The notes: generated by a model not told the origin, from the sequence alone. DNA of 64,000 bases from Protea cynaroides (GCA_028583415.1 CM053267.1:42334834-42398833); one strand, 5' to 3'; positions 11,868-23,891 are shown, counted from the first letter of the stretch. A program made the numbers and translations.

Positions 11868-12087
11868 GGATCTAAATCGTCTCATCCCTAAGATTCGGGA
11901 GACGTGGCGGCGACCCCATTGGATGGTCGCCATGTGGAGGTCGGATGAATCCGACCCCTCCGTTCGAGCCGATAAGAGAGTGTTGGCTCGAACGGAGGGG
12001 TCGGATTCATCCGACCTCCACATGGCGACCATCCAATGGGGTCGCCGCCACACCTCCCGAATCTCAGAGATGAGACGATTTGAATCC
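11868..12087. mobile_element. Palindromic foldback element, copy B (near-perfect hairpin)
   Basis: Two arms of about 105 bp are almost perfect inverted copies, from GGATCTAAATCGTCTCATC to GATGAGACGATTTGAATCC, around a loop of under 10 bp near 11,975. Flanks GTTCTTTCC (11,859-11,867) and GATTCTTCC (12,088-12,096) agree at 6 of 9 positions, which fits the 9-bp duplication of Mutator-like elements. The long open frames on both strands here only reflect the palindrome. Confidence 0.85.
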
Positions 12088-12230
12088 GATTCTTCCCAAT
12101 CCAACTTATACCCCACTCACTCTTGGTACCAACGAAGTCCTGTACCCTTACACATATAGAGCCTTCCCAACACCTCCATCAAGTCCAACCAAGACCCAAC
12201 ACCAAAACAACCGCACCCAATACTTTCATC
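12088..12230 (+). pseudogene. Last visible piece of the copia remnant
   Basis: Proline- and serine-rich reading (SSQSNLYPTHSWYQ and a TPPSSPTKTQ stretch) fits the linker between integrase and reverse transcriptase. No reverse transcriptase or RNase H follows, so the element is 3'-truncated here. Confidence 0.5.
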
Positions 12231-14313
12231 CGTCGGTCTCATTCATCATCCTTCATAAATTTAATTCTCCTATTTTCCTTTATAGTAATTCTTTTTATTG
12301 CTATTCACTGTTTATTGGAGGTTCGTTTGCGTCTCGTTTGGTCTCGATAATTGAATTTTGCAACCTCTATGATTCTTGATTTCAGTTATTCTTGATATGA
12401 GAAGTGGTTTGGGAGTAGAAAATTGTTTAATAAATCTAATATAAAATTAGGAATAATACACAACATATATATTCCAAACACCGACATGGTGGGAATGTTC
12501 TACACACCCTCTCATAAGTGAAATAAACACTGACGTGATACACCTACCTTCTACCTAACCATATGGATCCCCGCCCCCCTCTTTTCCCATTGACAATGCC
12601 ATTTTCTATGACATGATTGATGTGGTTTGGGAGATTCCTCCACATTATTGACGTAGAGAATCCTCCTTCTTCTTTTAAATATCCTTGGAAATAATATATA
12701 TGACTACTTCTTCACTGATTTCATATTCCTCACAATGGGTTATTTCCCATATATATATTTTTTATTTTATTTTGTCAATTTCTTCATGACCATACATAGG
12801 TTTTGAAGCCATGATCAGATAGTAAAAATTTATCTGACTAGTTGACTGTTTTAGCGTAAAAGCGTTGTTGAAGAATTATATTCGAGTCATATTTTTTTGT
12901 TGAAAAATTTTCTATGCAAATGCTATTTTATATGAAATTTTTTCCCCATTCAGTGCTCAACAAGATCCTAAGAAGACCTATGGAAAAATTCAAACCAAAA
13001 TATAAAAATCCCTATTTTTTTTCGGTAAAAATTTATATTTACATTAAAAAAAATAATAAAAAAAATTAATTTCCATTTTTAGTTTTTACATGGAAACAAG
13101 TGGAGCCCCAAGTTCAATGTATATCCTTTACAACCGAGAGATTAATCAACATCAGATAGGTGAATTGGTTCCATCAACAACCATTATCATAATCAACTTT
13201 AGGTTCCCTTTATCATATTCTCCTATTATATATAATTACAATATAATATAATAATAGAAAGATATGTGGAAGATACCAGAGCTTAGCACTTAAAACATGG
13301 CCATTACAATAAAGATAAGGTGATGCAGACCTCGAAAAGAACTTTAATGCATGATCTCAATCTTTAGATAGGATGCTTGATATGTCCTGCTTTGAGCATC
13401 AAAATAAAAACTATGAACTCCCCACTCTGGAAATCATTATTAATCTTGTGATTTTAAAGAAAGCGCAAGCTAAGTCAGAGGCTACTTTGCATCATATAAT
13501 GCCCTTATTATCATCAGAATAGATGAATGTACTCATCAGAATCTGCAATAAAACATGTTAATATTTCTCTTTCTTGTCTGCTAAATTTAAACCGGTTCTT
13601 ATATTTCCATTTTGAACAATGGGAATGGTTTGTAATACATATTGGACCAAGTTGCTCTTCACCGACCGGTTAATTTAAATGTTGAAGAGAGTATTTTGGA
13701 CATTCATTTACTAAGGGAGAATACTAATGAGAATGAAATCCCAATGGTGGAATCCTCTTCATCCACTATGAAGAAAAATTTTCTCTATTTATATTTGTGT
13801 GCATATGTTTTAGTCGTTTGTGACTATTCAATTGGTGGTGGGACTTGGGAGGGAACGTTTTTTTAAAAAAGAAAATTGGGAAATTTTCACTGATCTCCCC
13901 TGTATTTTGGTTATATGACACGACGTATCCCTCGTTTCGAATCAATTGCGCAGAGATACCCATTAGTTTACAACTTGTTATACGTAACTCCACTCCAGTT
14001 GTTATCTACCATTAAAACATATATGCTAAATAGTTTTTAAATGTCAAAAGTGTCCCCTTACTAAGAGTGAAGTTATATATGTTTTTGCCCTTCCCCTTCT
14101 CTAGTTACTCTTTCTCTGTCACATTCTTCTTTGTAACCCTAGTTGCGAGTTAGTCCAGCAGCTCACTAGTGCATATGAGATCCAAAGGGAACAATGCAAG
14201 AAAAGCCTACAAATCCAATTTGAATCAGGAATAATTTCTTGGGCTTCAATTTCTAACTTTGCACAAGGGTAAAATTATCATTTACCTTCAACTTAACTTC
14301 CACTTCAAACACC
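12231..14313. other. AT-rich spacer, no gene recognised
   Basis: No coding domain. At about 13,870-14,095 the text (GGGAAATTTTCACTGATCTCCCC, then a threshold of short C-rich words) resembles the terminus of a GGGAAAATTTCACC miniature element like the one at 45,665. No partner terminus was found. Confidence 0.3.
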
Positions 14314-14322
14314 GTGAAAGTG

Positions 14323-14494
14323 GGATCCGCATCCTCTCCTCCCACGTTCGATTCGACACCCAGTCGACAAGCCAAGCCGACAGGGGGTGTCGGCTCGAAC
14401 ATGGGTCTCGGATTCACCAGAGAGCCACATGTCAATCATCGGGACTGAGTTGCCGTGTCCTCCCATAACCATTGGGAGGAAACAATGTAAATCC
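14323..14494. mobile_element. Palindromic foldback element, copy C
   Basis: The 172-bp member starts GGATCCGCATCCTCTCCTCCC and ends with GGGAGG...GTAAATCC. Flanks GTGAAAGTG (14,314-14,322) and ATGAAAGAG (14,495-14,503) agree at 7 of 9 positions. One arm is partly deleted compared with copy A. Confidence 0.75.
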
Positions 14495-14503
14495 ATGAAA
14501 GAG

Positions 14504-15096
14504 AGCATATTTTTCAAAATGGAGGATTTTAGATTGGCATACAACCAAAACATAGGGAAAGTCAGCCCAAAACCCATTTCCGATTGCCTGAAAACCACAC
14601 TTCATACACTATGAGCATAACAATTCAAGCTCCTATGAGCATGAACATACCGAAAGGAAAATCTAAAAAATCTAATTAAAATTTCAGTGTTCGAAAAAAA
14701 TACGAATTGCAGGAAAAATTGCCCAACACACACCATTCCACCTTTCTCCATAAGACAATAATTAATTTGATTAAAAAAAATGTATTTATTACTTGTTTAC
14801 ATATAATAAAATTCTAAACCTGTTCAAAAAATAAAAAAGTCAGAGAACACAAGAACACATGTTACTTGCTAACCGAAAAAAAGATTGATTATATACATAC
14901 TCTATTTTCTATTACATGATATGATGTGAAATTATGGATACGGGTCAAGAAATTAAAACTAATTAACAACTGGTCATCTATACTATTGATAATGATCCAT
15001 GCATATTTGAAAATTTTTAGATCAAGCAACTATGATGGGTATGATGATAAGAAAACATGCATACATACATACATATGCATACATTCTCATTTTTTC
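14504..15096. other. Spacer, nothing recognised
   Basis: AT-rich sequence with a CATA-rich microsatellite near 15,055-15,085. No gene or terminus seen. Confidence 0.3.
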
Positions 15097-15570
15097 TTAC
15101 ATTAGAATCGCATAACGCATGCCTTCATTTACCATGAGATGATTGATCTCAGACATCCTGGCAGTGAACTCACCAGAAACCCAAACCCCATCAGCACCAT
15201 TAACGGAAGGATTAGAGATGCAGGAGATCAAAGAGAGAGGTGCTCTGATGACACTATACAAGATTGATAACCCATTCTGCTGTCTGCTTCTATGATCTCT
15301 CACCGTATCAGCACGAGCAAGGATAGCAGGTAATTCTGCTCCGTCGACTCCGTCTGCAACCATGTTCTCGTCGGCAACTCTAGCACTCTTTTTCATGTTC
15401 CAGAGACTCCGTTTCATCGTCGTCAATAGATGCCACATCTATCTTGCTATCACCCAGTGAAGATGAATATATAGGTTCAAGACTTGAGATCCTTGCTGCT
15501 AAGACATCTTAGTCAGTATCAAGGGAGGAAGCTGAGCACGTTGATGATGGAAGGAAGGAGAGGCGATGGT
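15097..15570 (-). pseudogene. Unrecognised protein fragment, frameshifted
   Basis: The minus strand has an open frame of 113 codons (15,438 to 15,097). Its composition looks like a real protein: a helical charged N-terminal half (KKSARVADENMV, ELPAILARADTVRDH) and a C-terminal half with VNGADGVWVSGEF and MSEINHLMV. Upstream on the same strand another frame reads AARISSLEPIYSSS and KIDVASIDDDETESLE and overlaps it. This suggests one ancestral protein broken by a frameshift, or two exons. I do not recognise the family. A gene fragment or a processed copy are both possible. Confidence 0.45.
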
Positions 15571-15829
15571 TTTTGTTAATTACTTTCTGAAATTTAAAGA
15601 AAATCTAATGGAGTTTTTGATAATGGCAAGTTGTTGGGTGGTGGTATCTATCATAGGATATGACTGCTTTTTTTAAGGGATGTTTGGCTTCCATTTTCTA
15701 TATTTGGTGGGGTCAAAATTTCTCTTAAACCCTAACTTCCCCCGAACAGACCTCGTTTCACACCATAGCTCCTTACCAGAATTTCAGATTTTGTTTTTGA
15801 GGGAAGGCAATGTATTTTGGGAATGAATG
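15571..15829. other. Spacer
   Basis: Nothing recognised. Confidence 0.3.
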
Positions 15830-16560
15830 AACCAATAGCATGGTTTGAGCTGGTCCGAATTAATTTGAAATCAATTCGGATCGAATTGTTATTGGACATG
15901 TTTTGAGTTGAGATATGACATATCCTACAAGTCTTAGTCTTGGTTTAGTCTGAGGTAACCTAACACTGGTCCAAAAAAATTGATCGATGAACCTGAAGCC
16001 GATAATGGACTGAACCAAATCGATTTAGACCGAATATTAAACCTTAGTTTTACTATTTCATCCTTCTAGATGGCCTTAATAGGTTTTCTACCGAGCTTTC
16101 AAGCGTAACCGGCCCGAACCAGACCAATAACAACCCAAAACGGATTGGCTCATTAGTTTTTGCGCACGGTGTAGCCCACCAAATCCAAACCTCTTAATGG
16201 ACATGTTAACTTGCTATTAAAACCCGACACCGTTAACCCAGACCGAAGCCGGCCCATTGAGAAGGAGAATTAGGGTGTAAAAAATTGGCCCAGATTGAAA
16301 ATCGAAATCATACTAGATCTCAATATCCGATATAACCCATTAAGTTAACTTGCTACTAAATGTACTTATAGAAAACTAAACCAATAGTAGACTGGTCAAT
16401 AAAATCCAAACTCGATCCGGACCAAAGCTAAACCTTTTTTTATTGGATTGTAATTGGGCTTAATGTATCTCAGACTAAAACCAGACCAAAATCAGACCGA
16501 ATTGACCCATTGACCCTTTATGGCAATTTAATGGAATCCAAGTTTAGAGAGAAATGAAAA
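15830..16560. mobile_element. Degenerate hAT-type miniature elements, two in a row
   Basis: The text is composed of CCGGTTCGG, ACCCGATAA, GGACATGTT and GGCCCATTGA words, as in the elements at 363 and 2874. A terminus-like TTAGGGTGTAAAAAATTGG begins near 16,271 and a partner-like GACCCATTGACCCTTTA ends near 16,520. No duplication was found, so boundaries are approximate. Confidence 0.45.
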
Positions 16561-17175
16561 AATTTCTCTCTCCCCTCTATCCATGTGGACTTACAATAAG
16601 TGCGGGCAACAACACCACTCAGAGAACCTTTTCTTTTAAAATATGATAAAATATAAAAGATAATGGGATTTGAAGGTAACGATCAAAAAATAAAAAATGG
16701 GTTCTGACTGAATGCTAAGATCTGTTAGTGCCGCACCAGTCACCAGAGCCTCAATGATTACAATTGTGTAGTGAAAATGGAGAATAGTGGATTATTATTG
16801 GACAAATAGTGATTTATGATTTTCTTTATTTGGAAATTAAGAACTTCCCAGGTTACATTATCAAAAGCCAGCGGTGACGGTGAGAAAAGAAAAGTCAGAC
16901 ATTGATAGTCAAAGTCAACTCATGTTCATGGTTTGTTAAGAGGTTGGAGCTGAAGCTTGATTAACTTAAACCTGTTTTCTATTTCTAAAAATATATTATG
17001 ACCCATGGAGAGTATGATAATTATATGTATATCTTTGAAAGCTCAGACGGAGAGAATAAACGGATTCTTCAAAGGCTATTTAAGGCACTTTAGTGTAAAT
17101 CAGAAGGACTGGAGCTGTTGGATGTTGCTCAGTGCTGCTATAACTTAACAACCAAAAAGCTATGCGTCGAACTTT
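16561..17175. other. Spacer
   Basis: No gene or terminus recognised. Confidence 0.3.
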
Positions 17176-17525
17176 AGTCCCTTTGAATTGGCCACGGGGC
17201 AACAGCCTCTGACGCCCCACACCATTACGATAGGAGGGGGCTTGCCCATCAGCCTATTTTGCCAGGAGGTGGCAGGAGCGCAATGACCTAGCCCAAACCT
17301 ACAACGATGAAGCAGCAAGGCGTATGAAGGGAGCGACAATCCTTCTTGGAGATAACTCCAAAAGATCAACCAAACCTGGCCCAACCTACTTAAACAACCC
17401 ACAGGCTTGGCCCGATTTGAAGGAAAAAGTAGACCTTGTAGAGAAGCGGATAGGAAAGTTAGTCCATAGACTCAAGCGACCAGCTCGGTGAAAACTCACC
17501 CCGTATTCCATGTGAGTCAGTTGAC
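17176..17525 (+). pseudogene. Ty3-gypsy integrase C-terminal scrap
   Basis: Plus-strand reading with frame changes gives SPFELATGQQPLTPHTI and ends VKTHPVFHVSQL. The HPVFHVS motif marks the integrase C-terminal region before the chromodomain in chromovirus-type gypsy elements. Stops are frequent and no other domain is nearby. Confidence 0.7.
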
Positions 17526-18569
17526 TTCGATTATCCTCCCATGTAATCGGTATCGAATCTTTTGTATCGGTTTCGGTCAATGCCGATGATACCTGAATAT
17601 TGAATTAATGAAATGCAAGGTTTTAGTAATCGGTATCAACGGTTGCTAAAACTGATTCAATACGGATCAAGTACGAAGCTAGTGGATGCTTGGCATATCA
17701 TATTATATTATTACATAAAAGCACGAACTCGTGTTTAGTGGTTACTCTCTCGATCGACCATACTACTACTATATAAAAGTACATACTCATGTTTTGTAGC
17801 TACTCTTTCATTGGACAATATTATCTTCTCATATTTGTAATATTATCCATAGATGTTTTTCAATTTTTTCTTTCTCAATCTCTGAAGTTTATCTTTTCAT
17901 CCTATTTTTTTTATTAAATATAGATTTAATATATTTTTATGTTTATTAATTTAAGTTCTATTTGTATGTATTATAGAATTAATTATATAATAGTTGTTTA
18001 GTATGATTTATTGTAATTATTTATATTTAAAATAAATTCATATAATCTAAAGTCTAATGTTTGAAGGTATATTATCATTATTGTGATAATCTATTATTAT
18101 TTCTTTATGTCTAGTAGTATTAAATGATTATTATTTATGATTCATAATTTATTTTTATAAATAATTTATTATAAATAACTTATAAACATAAATAAACTAT
18201 ACAAAGACAGTACTATTATCCCGTAAATCTTCTCCATGGTCAGTCATTCTTTTAAATAAATATATATAAAAAATTCAATTTTGATTATTTCGTCAATCTC
18301 TTTTCTCCTATATTCTCTCATTCTCTTATAAAATTCAATTTTGATTATTTCCTCAATCTCTTGTTTATATTCTCTGATTCTCTTCTTCTCTCGTACAACC
18401 GTATCTTGTCAACAGAAATCTTTCCATTCTATTTTATTATTTTAAAAGTTTCATGTTGCATTAAATTTAAACATAATATCTGAAGGAATATAATCTCTCT
18501 AACAAAAGAAGATAAGTTCTTGGATTAAATCTGCATTATTTATACATTTCAATCCATGTCTATTTGTGT
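17526..18569. repeat. AT-rich spacer with local tandem repeats
   Basis: Two similar units of about 60 bp (AAAATTCAATTTTGATTATTT then TCAATCTCTT) lie in tandem at roughly 18,269-18,385. Another pair of about 65 bp (ATAAAAGCACGAACTCGTGTT / ATAAAAGTACATACTCATGTT) lies at 17,715-17,815. The first 160 bp carry TCGGTATCGA words like those near 20,930 and 42,830. Confidence 0.5.
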
Positions 18570-19081
18570 TGAGGGTGTTAAAATTGGGTCTAAATAAAAA
18601 AACGAAAATCGAACTTACCTAATTTGTTCCAGATTAAAACTAAATCGAACCTTATTAGACAGTAATTGGGTTGTGTTTTTAGAACTCAATGAAAAACTAA
18701 GACCGGACCAAACTAATTGATAAGCACAACCCAAACCAGACTTACAAGACCAAAACCGAACTAACCCGATAATGGACCAATAAGAGTTCATTAAACTAAA
18801 ATTTAGTAAATATGCATATAGAAAACCAACATCAAAATCGAACCAACCCGATAATGGTCTGATAAAACCCATTAAGCTAACCTGTTACTACAGTCTACAT
18901 ATACATATAGTAAACCTAAACTGTACCGAAACCAAACCGGCCGATAAGAGCCCATGAAACCAACCTGATAAAAACCCAAAACCGAATTGAACAAAAAACA
19001 AACTAGATCAAAACCAACTTTTTTATTGAATAATAATTGGGCTGAGGTGTATAGGACCGAACCAATCCATTGACACCCCTA
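18570..19081. mobile_element. hAT-type miniature element
   Basis: It starts TGAGGGTGTTAAAATTGG and ends CCAATCCATTGACACCCCTA, inverted termini with mismatches. The interior is rich in ACCCGATAATGG and AACCAAACCGG words. TCTATTTG just before it (18,559-18,566, offset by 3 bp) and TCCATTTG after it (19,082-19,089) may be an altered 8-bp duplication. Confidence 0.6.
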
Positions 19082-19717
19082 TCCATTTGACATATTTGAG
19101 CATCTATTGTCTTTTGACTTGTTAACGAATTTGATTTTTTAAATAACTTTATTGATGTCGTATGATGTCCGTCCTCTTCTTCGGTGCTTTATTGCAAGGA
19201 GGAAGAAAATAATTCATTTTTGGAGAGGTCTGATGACCTTGAAACCACTCTAGGTCCGATGACCCTGAAACCACTCTACACCTGTTTGGGTAATTGGAAT
19301 CAGTCTTTCAAGTGTAGCAATAATAATTTCTACAATTAAAATGGAAAAAAAATAAAATAACAAAATGTATTCTTGTTAATATTCAATTTATAAGAATCAC
19401 AATGAATGAAAACAAAAGTAATTTCTTAACCCACCTCATTTTTTGGAGGTCATGAACTCGAGGTCCTTTGGAACACCACTATATTAGCAGGTATTCTTAA
19501 TCCTTGATGACGCCCCAAACTTCATGGCTTCTTGTTGTATCTGACCAGCCACTTCATAGGTCAGAGCCAAAAGTAATACAATTGGGCCACCTCTTAGATC
19601 AATACACAAAAGATAAAATTTATAATATTTTTTTATTTGGGTTCATAATATTCCCGTGATAATATTCCCAGAGTAGGATTTTTGGCTCCCTGCTCCCTGG
19701 GAGCTACTTCAGAGAAG
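19082..19717. other. Spacer
   Basis: Short duplication GGTCTGATGACC / GGTCCGATGACC ...TGAAACCACTCTA near 19,226-19,280. No gene recognised. Confidence 0.3.
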
Positions 19718-19718
19718 A

Positions 19719-20206
19719 ATACTGTTTGATAAATTTAGTTCAATCTCGAACTCTCAGGGAGTGAATCGGATTAAAAACGTTTCTAGGAATTGATATTCAG
19801 GAGCTAAAAAAAGTAGCTCTGGATGCTCTAGAGCTTCCAAAGCTACTTATAAGGGAACTACTACCACCACCCACCGTAGCCACCACCACCCGCCCACTGC
19901 CACCACCCAAGGCAACCCATTGCCACCACCCACAGCAACCCATCGCTGCCACCACCGCTTCCACTGCCGCCACCACCACCCACCACCCACGGCAACCCAC
20001 CACCACCACCACCGCCGCCGTTGCCACCACCACCGACCACCGCTATCGCTACCGCAACCACCACCACCGTCACCCACCACCAAATGGGATTCTATTGATT
20101 CTAGAGCAGAAGCTAAAACTGACTCCGGACTAAAATTGAGAGCAATCACTGACTTCAGATCAAAAGTAACTCTAGGAGAATCAAAGTGTTATCAAACAGG
20201 TTCTTA
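19719..20206. mobile_element. Probable PIF/Harbinger-type miniature element with CCA-rich core
   Basis: Termini AGAATACTGTTTGATAAATT and GTGTTATCAAACAGGTTC are imperfect inverted repeats, close to the TCTGTTTGATAAAAC terminus of the element at 29,438. Both elements have the same odd design: a G/T-rich or C/A-rich triplet tract in the middle and GAATC-rich arms. The duplication is unclear. Confidence 0.5.
19858..20080. repeat. CCA/ACC low-complexity tract
   Basis: About 220 bp of irregular CCACCACC triplets with interspersed CAACCCA words. It produces long stop-free frames on both strands (Gly/Val/Trp-rich on the minus strand, His/Pro-rich on the plus strand). These are composition artefacts. 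Confidence 0.85.
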
Positions 20207-21360
20207 ATCAACAGTTTTACTAAAAGTAGTTGTGCAATAACATGCACAACAGTAGGAAGCAAGTGGCTTTCTTGATCTTGTTTCCTTCTTCTTGTAGAAC
20301 AAATTTTGACACCTTCTATAATTATCAATGTGAAATATTATGAATACACACCGATGTGCTGATCAATCCTCATGAACCAATGTATCTTGTCACTTAATTG
20401 TATAATAATCGGTAACGTGATACTAGGAAGACTGATCGTATAACACAAGATGCATTACCTCGAAAACAAGTGAGCAGAAAGTTCGGATCATCTGCACGTA
20501 CATGTATTCTCCTTGAGATTCCATCGGACTCACCTATAGAGTGTGGGATCCATTGGATATGAATGGTCATGAGGTCCTGTTGAAGATAAAAGTACATGCA
20601 AATGAACTATTATCGAGTGAAGGAATATATGCTTTTTTTTTTTTTTTTGGATAAGAAAGGAACATTTGTTATTGACCACATAATCAAGATGGTAATGCTT
20701 TTCATTAAACTGGGAAACTTTATATTATGATTCATAAAAAAGAATCGTTTTACGTGATCCAAAGAAGGAAGGCCATGCATTTTAGGTTTTAGAGATAGAG
20801 TTTTTAATGAATTATGTGGGGTAAAGAGGATGTATAAACCATTTTAGGCTTCAACATCCTTGCTTCTGTGGGGAAAAAAACTTATTCAAGTTCGTTTATC
20901 CTAGCTCACGGCAAAGATTTAGTAATCGGTACAGGATACATCAATTGATGCCAAAACCAATTCGATACTGATGCAGATCAATGTAGGGCCAATAGGATAG
21001 GGACACATGAGCAATCTAATTAGAGAACATAAATATTGATTAAAAAATTGGTATCGAATTGGTATAGCCTCGATAGAAGCAGATAAGAATTAATCGATAT
21101 GATCAATCTGATACTGACTACTAAATCCTTGGTTCATGAGTTGCAAAGGCAAAACCAAGGGATACTAGATGGAAGCCTCAATTTGGTTTCATAGATACTC
21201 CAAATATGTTCATCAACTCATTTAGTTTTTGCACTACAGATCATCAAAGCCAGGTTTGGTGCCCGTGATTGGGAAGCCCATGAGAATGAGAATGTGAGTC
21301 TAATACGTGACCAGCTAATAGGGTTTATTAAGACCCAACAAGCATTCTCTCAACACCTTC
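20207..21360. other. Spacer with a degenerate TCGGTA repeat
   Basis: Poly(T) at 20,633-20,649. The 20,920-21,130 stretch has GTAATCGGTACAGG and CAATTCGATACTGATG words of a dispersed family seen elsewhere in the window. No gene recognised. Confidence 0.35.
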
Positions 21361-21363
21361 TTA

Positions 21364-21677
21364 GGTTGCGTTTGGTGACATTTGTGTGAAGATTTGTGCA
21401 AGGGGAAAGGTGAGGGAAGGAAAATAAATGAGGGAAAATGTTTCCTTCCCAATATTATTTGATTATACTTAGAAAAACAGGGTTAACATGAGGAAAGGGT
21501 TTCTTCAAAAAAGTTTTCCACCTTTTTGTAGAACAAATTTTGAGCCAAAAACCTTCTACAATTTATCATATGGATGGCTCTATTTTCTTTGGGAAAATAA
21601 AATAAAATACTAACTCTTTGTTTTTTAGGACCTATTTTTCTTTACTGATCTTTTTGAAAAAGCAACCAAACACACTA
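21364..21677. mobile_element. PIF/Harbinger-type miniature element
   Basis: 314 bp. Termini GGTTGCGTTTGGT and ACCAAACACACTA are flanked by TTA on both sides (21,361-21,363 and 21,678-21,680), the 3-bp duplication expected for this superfamily. There is no coding capacity. Confidence 0.65.
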
Positions 21678-21680
21678 TTA

Positions 21681-22900
21681 GGATGCAAGTTTGGCTTTGT
21701 CAACCTGAACCCGCCCTAGGCCAAAACAGGGCTTGGGCTGACATACACTAGCCTTGAAGGCAGGTTAGGGTTGGAAATTTTTGGCGCTAAATTATGGGCC
21801 AGAGTTAAGGCCTTGTGCTGAGCCTGGCTAGGCCCATCTCAACCATATGTTCCTTTTCCTCATTCTGTTTTTGTTTCTTCTTCTTCTTTTCTTCTCCTTG
21901 CCTTGGTCCAGCCTCTACATTTCCCTTCCCCCTCCCCATGGTCAGGGCTAATCAGGGTTTGCCCCGCTCATCCCTGAGGGAGTGTAATGGTTGGATTTTT
22001 CAGGCCCTGACTAAAATATTAACTTTCATTTTTCTCAGCTTAAAACCATAAAGGTATAACTGTCTTTAAATTTTTTTTTTTTTTTGGGTTACTACCATCA
22101 GTTAAATGGGAACGAGTGTAATTATTAGAAATTACTGGATGGTAGGTGATATTAGTCCAAACTACTCGGAAAATACATATAATTTTTCCCTAAAATCTTT
22201 GATTTTCAAAAGAAAGAAAATAATTGAGCCGATGCATATAGAACTTGGAGCTTAGACCGGACAAAGTTGGCTTCCGCTGTTGGATGGTGATTAACATTAT
22301 GGACTAAGACGAGGGGTGGTTGAATTATGAGTATGCCTTAGTGGGTTTGTGAAATTTTCCCTTATTGGTTTCTATAGATTACGCATTAGAAATGACAATG
22401 TGATTGACCGGACCGGGTTGGGCCTGTTTGACCCTGATTGGCCCTGAATTCGTCCAAATGAACAATATTATTTGGAAATTTTTATATAAGAAAGATCAGA
22501 TTTAACCCTATCTCATCCAAACCACAACAAACGAAGGAAAAATAGAAGCCTTCAGTTATTCAAACTAGGTGACCAACATGCAAGATGAAATGATACCATT
22601 TTCCCATAAGAAAAAGAACCTTTAAATTAATATACAGTGCTTCTTTTTCTTTCAAATCAATAAATAGGGAACGGCATTCCCAAAACTTAGTGACAACAAC
22701 GTTAAAAATTCTAAAAGAAACTTGAATACAAAGTAGGAAGTATTCAATTGAATGATCCAACCAGTAACCACGAATGAACAACTGGAAAAACAAATAAGCA
22801 CACCAAAGAAAATAGATACTTCAATTGTACTTCATATACCTTTAATGGTAGCCCAGATTTCAGGATATCGAATTGCCTGTTGACGACTCGATGAGAACTG
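21681..22900. other. Spacer, nothing firm
   Basis: GGCC- and GACC-rich words at 21,700-21,830 and 22,400-22,460 look like eroded hAT-type elements without clear ends. Poly(T) at 22,069-22,085. No gene recognised. Confidence 0.3.
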
Positions 22901-22904
22901 CTGA

Positions 22905-23110
22905 ACTAGTGAACTGAGACTGAGAGTGAGAGAGACAGAGAGTGGAGGCCGAGAGGCGTCACGAGGGTTCTAGGGTAGTCGAAGTTGTTGCAGCCCTAAC
23001 TGAGAGAGAGAGAGAGAGATGTCGTGCGGGTTCCAGAGTAGTCGAAGCTGTTGCAGCCCTAACTGAGAGTGAGAGAGACAGCGAGTAGAGGCCGAGAGGC
23101 GTCGATACTC
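22905..23110. repeat. Imperfect tandem duplication with GA tract
   Basis: The unit GAGAGTGAGAGAGACAG..GAG..GAGGCCGAGAGGCGTC occurs at about 22,919-22,960 and 23,065-23,104. GTAGTCGAAG(T/C)TGTTGCAGCC occurs at about 22,976 and 23,039. A (GA)n run lies between them at 22,999-23,020. Confidence 0.7.
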
Positions 23111-23242
23111 TATTAGGTTATTAGGATTAGGGTTAAGTTGTATATATATAGTCGGGCCGGGTCAGGCCAGGCTCAACCCTAGAGGTCAATCCTAATCCAA
23201 TCCGACCCTACCAGTGTTGTATGAAATTTGAACCTTACCTTA

Positions 23243-23888
23243 GGCTATGTTTGGTATCATTTTTGTTTTTGTTTTTTATCTGTTTAACAAAAATCATTTG
23301 AAAATGATTTTTGTTCAAAATAAAATGTTGTTTGGTAGCTATAATAAAAATAGATGGTAGAATGAAAAACAGATTTGACATACTATGTCTAAAAATGATT
23401 TTAAAAGTCTTCCGCTTCCTCTGTCATGGAGCGTCTATTCCTCTTCATCTGTCAAGGGATTATGGAAAGAAATCAAACCAGGAACCGTCTTTGGAGAAAA
23501 GATGTCGTCTCCTTTGGAATGATTGTCGTCGTCATCGTCGTCGCTGTCAGAGCCGTCTCTAGGACGAAGTTGCAGGTCTGCATCTCTATGCTTTACTTCT
23601 ATTCGTCAACGAGAAGAGTGCTTGAGGGTTTGATTTGGGGTGGTTTTATAAAAAGAAATTAAATTATTTTTTTAACCCTTTATTTTAACACATGTTTTAA
23701 GTGTTTTGCACAAAACACAACAAAAATAATTTTTGACCAAAAATCAAAAAGAGGTTGAGACCTCTTTTTGAATTTTGACTTGTTTTTATTTTTATTTTTC
23801 ATAAATAGTACTCGTAAATTATGCCAAACCTTTTCAAAACTATAAATTTGAACAAAAATCAAAAACAAAAATGATACCAAATACAGCC
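23243..23888. mobile_element. PIF/Harbinger-type miniature element
   Basis: 646 bp. Left terminus GGCTATGTTTGGTATCATTT and right terminus AAATGATACCAAATACAGCC are nearly perfect inverted repeats extending to about 29 bp. The flanks are TTA at 23,240-23,242 and 23,889-23,891. It lies within older GGCC-rich repeat sequence. Confidence 0.85.
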
Positions 23889-23891
23889 TTA

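Noticed and set aside
11812..12116. 115- and 153-codon frames on opposite strands that share peptide text
   Set aside because: The shared text is caused by the palindromic foldback element read in both directions.
19797..20207. Long Gly/Val/Trp-rich and His/Pro-rich open frames on both strands
   Set aside because: They arise from the CCA-rich triplet tract. There is no domain, no codon pattern and no splice context.
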